From Streptomyces antimicrobicus (lineage in GTDB: Bacteria; Actinomycetota; Actinomycetes; Streptomycetales; Streptomycetaceae): a stretch of 64,000 bases of DNA. The position numbers and the translations under genes are program-made. Of the stretch, positions 54,614 to 63,640 are shown piece by piece (within the stretch, counting starts at the first letter, position 1; every line of letters begins with the position of its first letter). Under the pieces are notes generated by a model. It saw nothing but the letters and a program-made list of their open reading frames with translations. It searched no databases and was not told where the DNA came from. The stretch lies in NCBI RefSeq assembly GCF_020532625.1, contig NZ_JAJAUY010000002.1:1-64000 (forward strand). Direction: 5' to 3'.

Positions 54614-56230
54614 GTGGTGCTGCACGGGGACGACGCGCTGCGCGGTGGCGGGCGGTGCGCGGCGGTCATGGGCCGCGCCCTCGACCGGCTGCTCGCCGTG
54701 CCCGGAGTGCTGGCCGTGGGCATCGGCGGTCGGGCGCGACGCGGCCGGCCGACGCGGGAGCGGACCATCCGGGTCTTCGTCGCCCGCAAGCGCCCGGCGG
54801 GTGAGCTGGCGCCGGAACACCTCGTCCCGGCCGAGATCGACGGGATCGGCACCGACGTGGTGGACCTGGGGAACCCGCCGCCCGACCCGCCACCGGGGGA
54901 ATGCGAGGTCCGGGGGCCGACCGGCAGCCCGCCGGGGAGTCCCAGCCGGCTCGACCTGCGCAGGTGGAAGCAGCTGATCGGTGGGGCGATGATCGCCTCG
55001 GACGTGGACCCGAGGGCGCCCGGAACCATCGGCGGATTCCTGGAGCACACCAGCGACCCCGGCAAGGTCTACGTGCTCAGCAACCAGCACGTGCTCGGCG
55101 AGACCCTCGACCGCTCGAGGAAGGCCGATGCCGACACCCGGGTCCATCACCCGATCGAGGCGCAGTTCCCGCTGGACCGGCTCTTCTCCTCCACCTCCGT
55201 GGGCACGTACGAGACGGGCGAGCGCAGCACGACCGTCGACGCGGCCGTGGCCCGCCTGGACCCGGGCGTGAAGTGGTACGCCGACATCCTGGAGATCGGC
55301 CCGGTCACCGGCACGTACGTCCCGACGGGCCCGGAGGTGGACTCGCACTGCTTCGAGGTCCGCAAGCGCGGGGTCGCCACCGGGCTCACCGGCGGCACCG
55401 TCCAGGCCGTCGGCGCGGCCTACGACGTGGACGGCATCCGCTACACCAACCTCATCATCGTCCGGCCCAACCCCAACCGGGGGCTGCCGACCACCGTCCG
55501 CAACCACTTCTCCGACCACGGCGACTCCGGCGCCCTGGTCGTCGACGCCTACAACCGGGCCGTCGGCATGGTGCTCGCCGGCTTCGGCCCCGACGAGCCG
55601 AAGGAGATGCGCGGCTGGGGGAAGGTCCTCCCCATCGGGGTGGTGCTCGACCACTTCGTGACGACCAAGCACATGCCCGTCAAGCTGGCGACGGCGACCC
55701 GCGCCAGGATCCCGCGCGTCGTGGGCCGGCCTCCCCCGCCTCCCGCTCCGTCCCCGCCGTCCCGTGCGCCCGCGTCGTCTGCCCCGCACGCGTCCGTGCT
55801 CCCACCGTCCCCGCTCCCGCCGTCGTCGCTCGGCTCCGCCGCGGTCGTGCTGCGCGCCGACCTGGGCCGTACGGTCGCCGGTCGGCGTCTGCTCCGCCTC
55901 TGGCACGACCACGGCGAGGAGCTCGTCCGGCTCACCGCCGGTCGGCCCGACCTGGCCGGCCTCTGGAGCGCCGACGGCGGACCGGGCCTCGTCCGGCACC
56001 TCGCCGAGACGGTCACCGACCCCGCACGCGCACTGCCGACCACCATCGGGGCCGTCCCCCTGGGCGAGTACGTCGACCAGGTCCACGCCGCCTACGCCCG
56101 GTACGCGGGCCCGGAGCTGCGCTCGGCGCTCGCCAGGGCCCGCAGCGCCCTGCCCGACCTGACCGGCGCGACGTACGCGCAGCTGCTCGAAGCCCTCGGC
56201 CCGCCGGAGGAGGAGCGCCATGACCACTGA
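54614..56230 (+). CDS. Trypsin-fold protease 1 of the kelch operon
   Basis: This protein has 538 residues from GTG 54614 behind GGCGGGGG. Residues ~18-85 form an N-terminal module (PGVLAVGIGGRARRGRP, FVARKRPAGELAPEHLVPAE, DGIGTDVVDLGNP) that is also found in the next gene. Residues ~110-345 are a chymotrypsin-fold protease with His in VLSNQHVLGE, Asp in TTVDAAVARLDPG and Ser in HGDSGALVVDAYN. A Pro/Ser-rich linker (PPPPPAPSPPSRAPASSAPH) precedes a helical C-terminal domain of ~110 residues. There is no signal peptide, so it is cytosolic or exported another way. Its stop overlaps the next start. Confidence 0.85.
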   Translation: MVLHGDDALRGGGRCAAVMGRALDRLLAVPGVLAVGIGGRARRGRPTRERTIRVFVARKRPAGELAPEHLVPAEIDGIGTDVVDLGNPPPDPPPGECEVRGPTGSPPGSPSRLDLRRWKQLIGGAMIASDVDPRAPGTIGGFLEHTSDPGKVYVLSNQHVLGETLDRSRKADADTRVHHPIEAQFPLDRLFSSTSVGTYETGERSTTVDAAVARLDPGVKWYADILEIGPVTGTYVPTGPEVDSHCFEVRKRGVATGLTGGTVQAVGAAYDVDGIRYTNLIIVRPNPNRGLPTTVRNHFSDHGDSGALVVDAYNRAVGMVLAGFGPDEPKEMRGWGKVLPIGVVLDHFVTTKHMPVKLATATRARIPRVVGRPPPPPAPSPPSRAPASSAPHASVLPPSPLPPSSLGSAAVVLRADLGRTVAGRRLLRLWHDHGEELVRLTAGRPDLAGLWSADGGPGLVRHLAETVTDPARALPTTIGAVPLGEYVDQVHAAYARYAGPELRSALARARSALPDLTGATYAQLLEALGPPEEERHDH

Positions 56231-57743
56231 GGAAGAGCTCGTCGCGGCCAAGAACCGGATCAAGGAACGGCTCTTCGCCCTCCCCGGGGTGCTGCTCGTC
56301 GGGGTCGGGGCCAAGGAGGTGGGCGGCGTCCTCACCACGCAACCGGCCGTCAAGGTCCTCGTCCGCGAGAAGTTCCCCGCCCGGGCCCTCGCGGCGGCCG
56401 AGCTGATCCCGTCGGAGGTCGACGGGATCCCCACGGACGTGGTGGGCATCGGCGGCATCGTGCCGCACGCGTCCGAGCGACCGCCCGGCGTGCTCAACCC
56501 GGCCATGCGGGAGGACAAGGAGCCCCGGTTGCGGCCCCTGACGAGCGGGGCCTACCTCGGACCGGAGGGCGTCAACAGCCAGGGCACCCTCGGCTGCTTC
56601 CTCAAGGACCGGATCCAGGAATGGAAGGTCTACGCCCTCACGTGTCAGCACGTGATCACCGACGACGGAGCGTTCACCCCGCTGCCCCTGGTGAGCCGGG
56701 TGGGCCAGCCCAGAGGAGTCGACGGCTTCCTCTGCTCCGACATCTTCGGCGCGTACGTCGCCGGGGCGGAGGAGTACGCGGTCAATCCGGACGGGAGGAA
56801 GAGCCGGGTCGCGGACCGGGACGAGGGGCTGATCCGGCTGCGGCCGGGCGAGCGCTGGCGGCCGTTCGTCGAAGGGATCGGGGAGATCACCGGAGTGCAC
56901 CCGCTGACGCCGCTGGAGTCCAGCAGCAAGTACCCGGTGCGCAAGTACGGAGGACGGACGCAGAAGACCGGCGGCGTCGTCAGCGGCATGTACGACTCGC
57001 CACGGCAGGCGGACAACCTCATCCTCGTCACCCCCCACCCCCGTCCGGACCAGCAGGCCTGGGACACGCGGCACTTCTCCTGGCACGGCGACTCGGGCTC
57101 GGTCGTGGTCAACGACACGGGGACGAACGACCCCGACGGCAAGCCCGTGGTCGAGGTCGTCGGACTGCTCTACGGAGGGACTCCGGCGAACCCCGGCGAA
57201 AGCGCGGTCATGCCCATCCAGAAGGTGCTCGAACGGTTCGCGCACCACGAGCTGCTCGTCCTCGAAGTCGCCACCATCCGCAACTCCGCCCCCGTCAACA
57301 CCGTCCCCGACCCCCCGCCCGGGACTCCCGCGGCCGACGCGTCGGACGGCGCCGTGCCCGCCCCCACGGGGGCCCTGGCCGGCATCGAGGCGGACCTCCA
57401 GGCATCCCCCGCCGGCCGACTGCTGCACGCCCTCTGGCGGGACCACCGCGAAGAACTGGCGGCTCTGGTCCGCCACGAGCGGCGCGTCGCCGTGGCCTGG
57501 CACCGGGGCGGCGGCCCCGGGCTCGTACAGCTCCTGGTCCGGATGTCCGCGCGGGCCGACCTCGCCCTGCCGCAGACCCTGGCCGGCCGGCCCCTGGACG
57601 ACTGCGTCGACCAGTTGCACCGGGAGTTCCGGGAGCACGCCGGCCCCGACCTCAGGGCCGCGCTCGACCGGGCGCACAGCGCCCTGCCCCGGCTCGCGGG
57701 CCTGACCTATCCGCAACTGATCGACGCGCTCGGGCGCGCCTGA
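56220..57743 (+). CDS. Trypsin-fold protease 2 of the kelch operon
   Basis: This 507-residue protein has an ATG at 56220 inside the end of the preceding gene. The same three-part layout recurs. The N-terminal module is LPGVLLVGVGAKEVGGVLTT, VLVREKFPARALAAAELIPS and VDGIPTDVVGIG. The protease core has His in ALTCQHVITDD, Asp in RDEGLIRLRPG and Ser in HGDSGSVVVND. The C-terminal helical domain (GRLLHALWRDHREELAALVR to LTYPQLIDALG) closely parallels protease 1. The cores differ more than the flanking domains, so the flanks probably bind a shared partner. The catalytic triad is intact. Confidence 0.85.
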   Translation: MTTEEELVAAKNRIKERLFALPGVLLVGVGAKEVGGVLTTQPAVKVLVREKFPARALAAAELIPSEVDGIPTDVVGIGGIVPHASERPPGVLNPAMREDKEPRLRPLTSGAYLGPEGVNSQGTLGCFLKDRIQEWKVYALTCQHVITDDGAFTPLPLVSRVGQPRGVDGFLCSDIFGAYVAGAEEYAVNPDGRKSRVADRDEGLIRLRPGERWRPFVEGIGEITGVHPLTPLESSSKYPVRKYGGRTQKTGGVVSGMYDSPRQADNLILVTPHPRPDQQAWDTRHFSWHGDSGSVVVNDTGTNDPDGKPVVEVVGLLYGGTPANPGESAVMPIQKVLERFAHHELLVLEVATIRNSAPVNTVPDPPPGTPAADASDGAVPAPTGALAGIEADLQASPAGRLLHALWRDHREELAALVRHERRVAVAWHRGGGPGLVQLLVRMSARADLALPQTLAGRPLDDCVDQLHREFREHAGPDLRAALDRAHSALPRLAGLTYPQLIDALGRA

Positions 57744-57756
57744 GGAGGCCGGTGCC

Positions 57757-60700
57757 ATGGCGGAGCGACCCGGCACGTTGGAACACCTGGCGGCTGCACT
57801 CGCGGACATCGTCCGGTCCACCGGGGCCATGGTCCGCGACGACCTCGTCCTCGGCACCTTCGAATGCCTCGGCGTGCGGTTCCCGCCGGAGTTCCTGACC
57901 GATCCCCGGATCACGCCGGCCCGCCGGACCATCGGCGCCGCCACCGCGGCCGTCGACGCGCCCGAGCGGCGGCTGCGCGAGGCGATCCGGACGGGCAGGG
58001 CCGCCGACATGGCCACGGCCGCCCTGGAACTGGTCCAGAGCTGCGCCCGCGTGCACGCCGCCCTGCCGGCGCTGACGGCCGCGCTGCGCGCCTCGGGCCC
58101 CACCCTGCCCGGGATCTCGCAGCAGCAGATCGACGCGCTCGCCACCGATCTGGAGGCCAAGCTCAGCAAGCTCTCCCTCGCCCGGGCCATGAACGCCTCC
58201 CCACTGATGGCCGCCTGGTACACCCTCTTCGGCGTGCTGGAGCGGACGTTCCACCCCGGAGAGCCCGCCACCGACCCCACCCGTCCCCCCTACGAACAGC
58301 TCGACCTGTACCTGGAGCGGCTGCTGCCGTCCCTGCTCGATCCCGCCGGCCAGCTGCGCGAGCGGTACGGGTGGGGCACGGCCGCCTTCGACGCGGCGAA
58401 GCTGCTCGCCGTGCTGGAGACCGTCCTGACACGGATCGGGCTGCCCGCGCTGTTCGTGCCCGCCACCGCCACCACCCCACCGCTGCTCCAGGCGCTCGCC
58501 GTCGACGTCACCCCCACCGCCGACGGCGCGGGCCTGGACGTGGAGGTGGTCCTGCGCGGGGAGGGCGAGGTCACCCGGCCGGTCGAGGGACTGCGGCCCG
58601 GCGTCACCGGCACCTTCGGTGCCGCCGGGAGCCTGCCGACCGGCGCCAGGGGGGAGCTGCGGCCCTCCTTCGCGCTCCGGCTCGCCCCACCCGCACCGGA
58701 CCGCCCGGTGGGGCTCCTGCTGTCGGTGCGACTGGAGTCGCGCCCCGGGCAGCCCGTCGTGCTGCTCGGCCAGGCGGGCGGCAGCAGGCTGGAGATCGAC
58801 GCGTTCTCCGTCGCCGCCGGCCTCGCCCTCACCACGGACCCGGCCACCGGACACGCGCACGGCGCACCGCTGGCCGAAGCCTCGCTGAGCGGCGGACGGC
58901 TGGTCATCGACGCCTCCGCGGGCGACGGGTTCATCTCCTCCGTCCTCGCCGGAGGCCGCCTGGAAGCCGGCTTCGAGCTCGGCCTCGCCTTCGCCCCGGA
59001 CACCGGACTGCGCTTCACCGGAAGCGGCGGGCTGGAGGTGCAGATCCCCGTCCACCTCGGGCTCGGCCCCGTGGAGATCCGCACCGTCCTCGTCGCCGCG
59101 CGCCTCGGCGGCGGGAGCGTGCCCGTCGAACTCTCCGCGGGCTTCACCGCCACCCTCGGCCCGGTCACGGCGGCCGTCGAGCGGATGGGTGTGGTGGCCG
59201 AGTTCTCCCTCCCGCCCGGCGGCGGCAACCTCGGGCCCGCCCAGCTCGACTTCGCCTTCAAACCTCCCAGCGGGATCGGCCTGCTCGTCGACGCCGGCGT
59301 GGTCACCGGCGGCGGCTACCTCTACGCCGACCCCGACCGCGGCGAGTACGCCGGCGCGCTGGAGCTGGACTTCGCGGGCCTGGTCGCGCTCAAGGCGATC
59401 GGCCTCGTCAGTACCCGCCTGCCCGACCGGCCGGGCGGGTTCTCCCTCCTCGTGCTCATCACCACGGAGTTCGGCGGTGGCGGGATCCAGCTGGGCTACG
59501 GCTTCACCCTGCTCGCCGTGGGCGGCCTGATCGGGCTCAACCGCGGCATGGACCTGCGGGCCCTGGTCGAGGGCGTCGCGACCGGCCGCGTCGAGTCCGT
59601 GATGTTCCCCAAGGACCCCGTCGCCAACGCCCCCCGCGTCATCAGCGACCTGAGGACCTACTTCCCGCCCCAGGACGGCACGTTCCTGATCGGGCCCATG
59701 GCCAAGATCGGTTGGGGCACGCCCACCCTGGTCAGCGTCTCGCTCGGTGTGGTCGTCGAGATCCCGGGGAACATCGCGATCCTCGGGGTGCTGCGCTGCG
59801 TCCTGCCCACCGAGCAACTGCCGCTGCTCGTCCTCCAGGTCGCCTTCGTCGGCGCGATCGAGTTCGACCGCTGCCGGGTGTGGTTCTTCGCCAGGATCTT
59901 CGACTCGCGCGTCCTGACGATGACGCTCGACGGCGGCATGGGCCTGCTCGTGTCCTGGGGCGACGACCCCCAACTGGTGCTGACGGTCGGGGGGTTCCAC
60001 CCCGCGTACAAGGCGCCGCAGCTGCCCTTCCCGGTTCCGGAGCGGATCTGCGTCGACATCCTCCACCAGCCCGGCCGGCTCATCCGCGTGTCCGGGTACT
60101 TCGCCGTCACCAGCAACACCGTCCAGTTCGGCGCCCACGCCGAAATCCGCCTCGGCTTCGACGACTTCGGCATCGAAGGGCACCTGGGCTTCGACGCGCT
60201 CTTCCAGTTCTCGCCGTTCGCCTTCGTCGTCCGGGTCTCCGCCGGCGTCTGCCTCAAGGCCTTCGGCGTCGGGATCTTCGGCATCGACCTCGACTTCCAG
60301 CTGGAGGGGGTGGCTCCCTGGCGGGCGCGGGGCCGGGGTTCGATCTCCCTGCTGTTCTTCGAGATCTCCGCCGACTTCGACATCACCTGGGGCGAGGAGC
60401 ACCACACCACGCTGCCGCCCGTCGACGCCCTGACCCTGCTCGCGGCCGAGCTGGCGAAGACGGAGGGCTGGGAGACCCGGCTGCCCGCCGGCGGCACCGT
60501 CCCGCTCGTGACCCTGCGCCCGCTGGGCGAGCAGGACCGGCTGGTCCTGCACCCGCTCGGCAGCCTCTTCGTCCGCCAGCGGGTCCTCCCGCTCGGGGTC
60601 CGTATCGACCGGATCGGCGCCCAGCGCCCGGCGGACGCCGTGCGCTTCCGCGTCGAGCCGGCCGCCGGGAGCGAGCTGGTGCGGCTGTCCACCACCGCCG

Positions 60701-62427
60701 ACAAGTTCGCCATGGCCCAGTTCCGCGACATGGACGACGCGGACAAGCTCTCGGCGGCCGGGTACGAGGACCAGGACGCCGGGATCGAGCTGGGCACGGC
60801 CCAGGACGCCTTGGCCGCGGTCCGCGCGGTGCGCCGCAGCGCCCGCTACGAGGCCCACGTGTTCGACAGCACCGCGGCCCCGCACCGCACCGGCTCCGCC
60901 GGAGCCACCGGAGCCACCCGAGCCGCCGGAGCCGCCGGAGCTGTCGGAGCATCCGGCACGGTCACCCGGTTCAAGAGCGTCAGCGGCGCGGTGTTCGACC
61001 GGCTCCGGGCCGGCAGCAGCACCAGCCGCTCCCCGCTGTCGCGGCACGAGGAGCGGCTGCGCCGCCCGTTCGACGCCGAGGACACCGCCCGCGTGTCGGG
61101 TCCCCGCTTCGTCATCGCCCATGTACGCACCAACGCGCAGGCGTTCGCCCCGTCCGGCGGCCTCGACCAGGGCCAGGACGGCTACCGCAGCCGTACCGCC
61201 GCAGAAGAGGCCCTGGCCTCCTGGGTGGCCGCCGATCCCCGGCTGGCGGGGCGGCTGCACGTGCTGCCCGAGTCGGAGGCGGCCCGCGCCCTGGCCCGCC
61301 CCGGCACCTGGTCCGCCGCCGGCCCCGCGCCGTACGCCGCCCACCTCGACGCGGCCGACGCCGTCCGGCTGGCCGACGGCGCCGTCCTGGTCGCCGGCGG
61401 CGCGGACGGCACCGGCGCGGTGCTCGCCTCGGCGGCGGTGTGCGACCCGGTGACGCTCGACTGGACCGCCCTGCCCGACCTGCGCACCGCCCGCACCCGC
61501 CACACGGTCACCCGGCTCGCCGACCACCGGGTCCTGGTGACCGGCGGGCAGGACGAGCACGGCCGAGCCCTGTCCTCCGTCGAGATCTTCGATCCCGTCA
61601 CCGGGGTCTGGAGCGGCGCGGGCTCCCTGGGCACGGCCCGCTACGACCACCGCGCCACCCTGCTCGGCACCGGCGAGGTCCTGGTGACCGGTGGCATCGG
61701 CACCCCGGGCGACGGCACCGCCGGCCGCACCCTGAGCTCGGCCGAGCTGCTGGACCCGCGCACCGGCACCTGGAAGCCCGCCCGGGACATGGCCGACGCC
61801 CGGTGCCGCCACGAGGCGGTCCTCCTCGGCGAGCAGGGCCCCGTCCTGGTCGTCGGCGGCGCCCTGGAGACCGGCGGTGAGCCGGCCGCCCTCGCGTTCT
61901 GCGAGCGCTACGACCGCACCACCGACTCCTGGGCCCCGGCGGCGAGCCTCGCCACTCCCCGCACCGGCCACCAGGCCACCCGGCTGGCCGACGGCACCGT
62001 CCTCGTCACCGGTGGCCGGGCGCCGGGGGCCGACGGGCCCGGTGCCGCAGGCCGGTTCGACAGCGCCGAGCCACCCTCCGTCGAGCGGTACGCACCCACC
62101 GCGGACACCTGGTCGGCCGAGGCCCCCCTGCCCGGCGCCGGCCGCAGCGGGCACCGGGCGGTGCCGCTGCGCTCGGGCCGGGTGCTGCTCACCGGTGGGA
62201 CCGGCGGCCCCGGGCGCACCACCGGCTACCGCAGCACGCTGCTGTTCGACCCGGCCACGCACACCTGGACCGCCACCGGCGGGCCGGCCACCGGCCGCCA
62301 CGGGTTCGCCGCCGTGGAGCTGGACGACGGCCGGGTCCTGGCCGTCGGGGGCACCGTCCGGTCCGGTCCGGCGACCCCCGACGGTGCGCGGACCACCACG
62401 GCGACGGCGGAGGTCTACACCCCATGA
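57757..62427 (+). CDS. DUF6603-like giant protein with C-terminal kelch propeller
   Basis: This 1556-residue protein starts at ATG 57757 behind GAGGAGG, 13 bases after protease 2. After a helical N-terminus (~1-170), residues ~240-900 are a long beta-rich DUF6603-like region. It has many repeated strands (GGRLEAGFELGLAFAPDTGL, VTGGGYLYADPDRGEYAGAL) and the characteristic VGGFHPAYKAPQLPFPVPER and FQFSPFAFVVRVSAGVCLKA. A low-complexity Ala/Gly/Thr linker (residues ~1045-1068) leads to a propeller from ~1188 onward. The propeller has seven kelch blades (VLVAGG, VLVTGG x2, VLVVGG, VLVTGG, VLLTGG, VLAVGG). There is no signal peptide. It is probably a cytosolic or particle-associated scaffold; the family function is unknown. 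Confidence 0.85.
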   Translation: MAERPGTLEHLAAALADIVRSTGAMVRDDLVLGTFECLGVRFPPEFLTDPRITPARRTIGAATAAVDAPERRLREAIRTGRAADMATAALELVQSCARVHAALPALTAALRASGPTLPGISQQQIDALATDLEAKLSKLSLARAMNASPLMAAWYTLFGVLERTFHPGEPATDPTRPPYEQLDLYLERLLPSLLDPAGQLRERYGWGTAAFDAAKLLAVLETVLTRIGLPALFVPATATTPPLLQALAVDVTPTADGAGLDVEVVLRGEGEVTRPVEGLRPGVTGTFGAAGSLPTGARGELRPSFALRLAPPAPDRPVGLLLSVRLESRPGQPVVLLGQAGGSRLEIDAFSVAAGLALTTDPATGHAHGAPLAEASLSGGRLVIDASAGDGFISSVLAGGRLEAGFELGLAFAPDTGLRFTGSGGLEVQIPVHLGLGPVEIRTVLVAARLGGGSVPVELSAGFTATLGPVTAAVERMGVVAEFSLPPGGGNLGPAQLDFAFKPPSGIGLLVDAGVVTGGGYLYADPDRGEYAGALELDFAGLVALKAIGLVSTRLPDRPGGFSLLVLITTEFGGGGIQLGYGFTLLAVGGLIGLNRGMDLRALVEGVATGRVESVMFPKDPVANAPRVISDLRTYFPPQDGTFLIGPMAKIGWGTPTLVSVSLGVVVEIPGNIAILGVLRCVLPTEQLPLLVLQVAFVGAIEFDRCRVWFFARIFDSRVLTMTLDGGMGLLVSWGDDPQLVLTVGGFHPAYKAPQLPFPVPERICVDILHQPGRLIRVSGYFAVTSNTVQFGAHAEIRLGFDDFGIEGHLGFDALFQFSPFAFVVRVSAGVCLKAFGVGIFGIDLDFQLEGVAPWRARGRGSISLLFFEISADFDITWGEEHHTTLPPVDALTLLAAELAKTEGWETRLPAGGTVPLVTLRPLGEQDRLVLHPLGSLFVRQRVLPLGVRIDRIGAQRPADAVRFRVEPAAGSELVRLSTTADKFAMAQFRDMDDADKLSAAGYEDQDAGIELGTAQDALAAVRAVRRSARYEAHVFDSTAAPHRTGSAGATGATRAAGAAGAVGASGTVTRFKSVSGAVFDRLRAGSSTSRSPLSRHEERLRRPFDAEDTARVSGPRFVIAHVRTNAQAFAPSGGLDQGQDGYRSRTAAEEALASWVAADPRLAGRLHVLPESEAARALARPGTWSAAGPAPYAAHLDAADAVRLADGAVLVAGGADGTGAVLASAAVCDPVTLDWTALPDLRTARTRHTVTRLADHRVLVTGGQDEHGRALSSVEIFDPVTGVWSGAGSLGTARYDHRATLLGTGEVLVTGGIGTPGDGTAGRTLSSAELLDPRTGTWKPARDMADARCRHEAVLLGEQGPVLVVGGALETGGEPAALAFCERYDRTTDSWAPAASLATPRTGHQATRLADGTVLVTGGRAPGADGPGAAGRFDSAEPPSVERYAPTADTWSAEAPLPGAGRSGHRAVPLRSGRVLLTGGTGGPGRTTGYRSTLLFDPATHTWTATGGPATGRHGFAAVELDDGRVLAVGGTVRSGPATPDGARTTTATAEVYTP

Positions 62428-62468
62428 GCGCGCTCAGCACCACCACCACGAAGGGTTCGAGGCCATGA
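62424..62468 (+). other. 14-codon relay ORF bridging two genes
   Basis: ATG 62424 overlaps the stop of the large protein (ATGA). The frame MSALSTTTTKGSRP ends with a TGA that overlaps the ATG of the next gene (ATGA at 62465). A ribosome finishing one gene could thus pass through this mini-ORF straight into the next. It may be chance, but the double overlap is striking. Confidence 0.45.
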
Positions 62469-63640
62469 GCAGTCCCCCCGCGGCGGCCGCCGGCGGCTGG
62501 ACGAAGACCGGCGACCTGCCCCTGGCAGCGAGCTGGTACGGGCAGCACGACGGAGCCGTCCTGCTGAAGAACGGCCAGGTCCTCGTCGTGGGCGGCGCGG
62601 ACGCCCAGGGCCGTGCCCTGGCCAAGGGAGCCGTCTACGACCCGGCCACCGGTGCCTGGACGGCCACCACCTCGCTGCGCGACCCCCGCCGGCTGCACAC
62701 CGTGACCCGGCTGGGCAACGGCAAGGTCCTCGTCACCGGAGGCACCAGCGGCCCCTCGCGGCTGTCACCGCCCCTGAACACGGTCGAGCTCTACGAGCCG
62801 GGCACCGACACCTGGAAGACCGTGACCGCCATGCGCGAGGCGCGCTGCGGCCACACCGCCGTACCCCTGGACGGCACCCTGGTCCTGGTCGCCGGCGGCT
62901 ACGCGGCCCGGTCGGCGACCTCCGTACGGGCCCTGCGGACCGCGGAGGTCTACGACTGGGAGGCCGACACCTGGCACGACGCCAAACCCATGAACGACGC
63001 CCGCGCGGACCACGGCGCCGTCCGCTTCAAGGCCGGCCGGGTGCTGGTGTCCGGCGGCACCGTGCCCGTCTCCCCCACCGGGGACACGGCCCTCGCCTTC
63101 TGCGAGTTGTACGACCCGGCCACGGACACCTGGACCCCCACCGGCAGCCTGCTCCAGCCGCGGGGCGGCCACCGGAGCGTCCTGGCCTCCGACACCACGG
63201 CCCTGGTGGTCGGCGGGGCGACGCCGGGCACCGCGGGCGACGGCACGTACGCCCCCTTCCGCACGCTCACGGCCGAGCGGTACGACGTCACCACGGGAGA
63301 GTGGGCGGCGCTGCCCGAGGCACCCGGCGGACGGGGCGCCCACCAGGTGGTGCCCCTGGGCACCGGCAGCTTCCTCGTCGCGGGCGGCACCGCCGACGTG
63401 CACAACGGCGCGGGCTACCAGAGCACCCTGATCCTGGACCCCGCCGCCCCCGCCGCCCGGACGTGGACCGCCGCGGCCGGCCAGCTCACCGGCCGCTGGG
63501 CGTTCGCCGCGGTCGCCCTGGACCGCAACAAGGTCCTCGTCACCGGTGGGACCGTGCAGAACGGCCTCGCCGCCCCCGACCCCGCCACCGCCGAACTCAC
63601 CCGGAGCACCGAGATCTTCACCGCCGGGAGCCCCGGATGA
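62465..63640 (+). CDS. Stand-alone seven-bladed kelch protein
   Basis: This protein has 391 residues from ATG 62465 (MSSPPAAAAGGWTKTGDLPL). Seven blades follow the kelch pattern of a hydrophobic strand ending in GG: VLVVGG, VLVTGG, VLVAGG, VLVSGG, ALVVGG, FLVAGG, VLVTGG, with YDPATGAWTATTSL-type turns. It matches the C-terminal propeller of the preceding gene, so one arose from the other by duplication. There is no signal peptide. Kelch propellers bind partner proteins; here it likely works with the DUF6603-like protein. Its stop overlaps the next start. Confidence 0.9.
   Translation: MSSPPAAAAGGWTKTGDLPLAASWYGQHDGAVLLKNGQVLVVGGADAQGRALAKGAVYDPATGAWTATTSLRDPRRLHTVTRLGNGKVLVTGGTSGPSRLSPPLNTVELYEPGTDTWKTVTAMREARCGHTAVPLDGTLVLVAGGYAARSATSVRALRTAEVYDWEADTWHDAKPMNDARADHGAVRFKAGRVLVSGGTVPVSPTGDTALAFCELYDPATDTWTPTGSLLQPRGGHRSVLASDTTALVVGGATPGTAGDGTYAPFRTLTAERYDVTTGEWAALPEAPGGRGAHQVVPLGTGSFLVAGGTADVHNGAGYQSTLILDPAAPAARTWTAAAGQLTGRWAFAAVALDRNKVLVTGGTVQNGLAAPDPATAELTRSTEIFTAGSPG

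Noticed and set aside
57652..62301. Minus-strand open frame of 1549 codons
   Set aside because: It is antisense to the DUF6603-like gene. It is rich in Gly/Ala/Gln/Glu repeats created by the third-position GC bias and has no domain or ribosome site.
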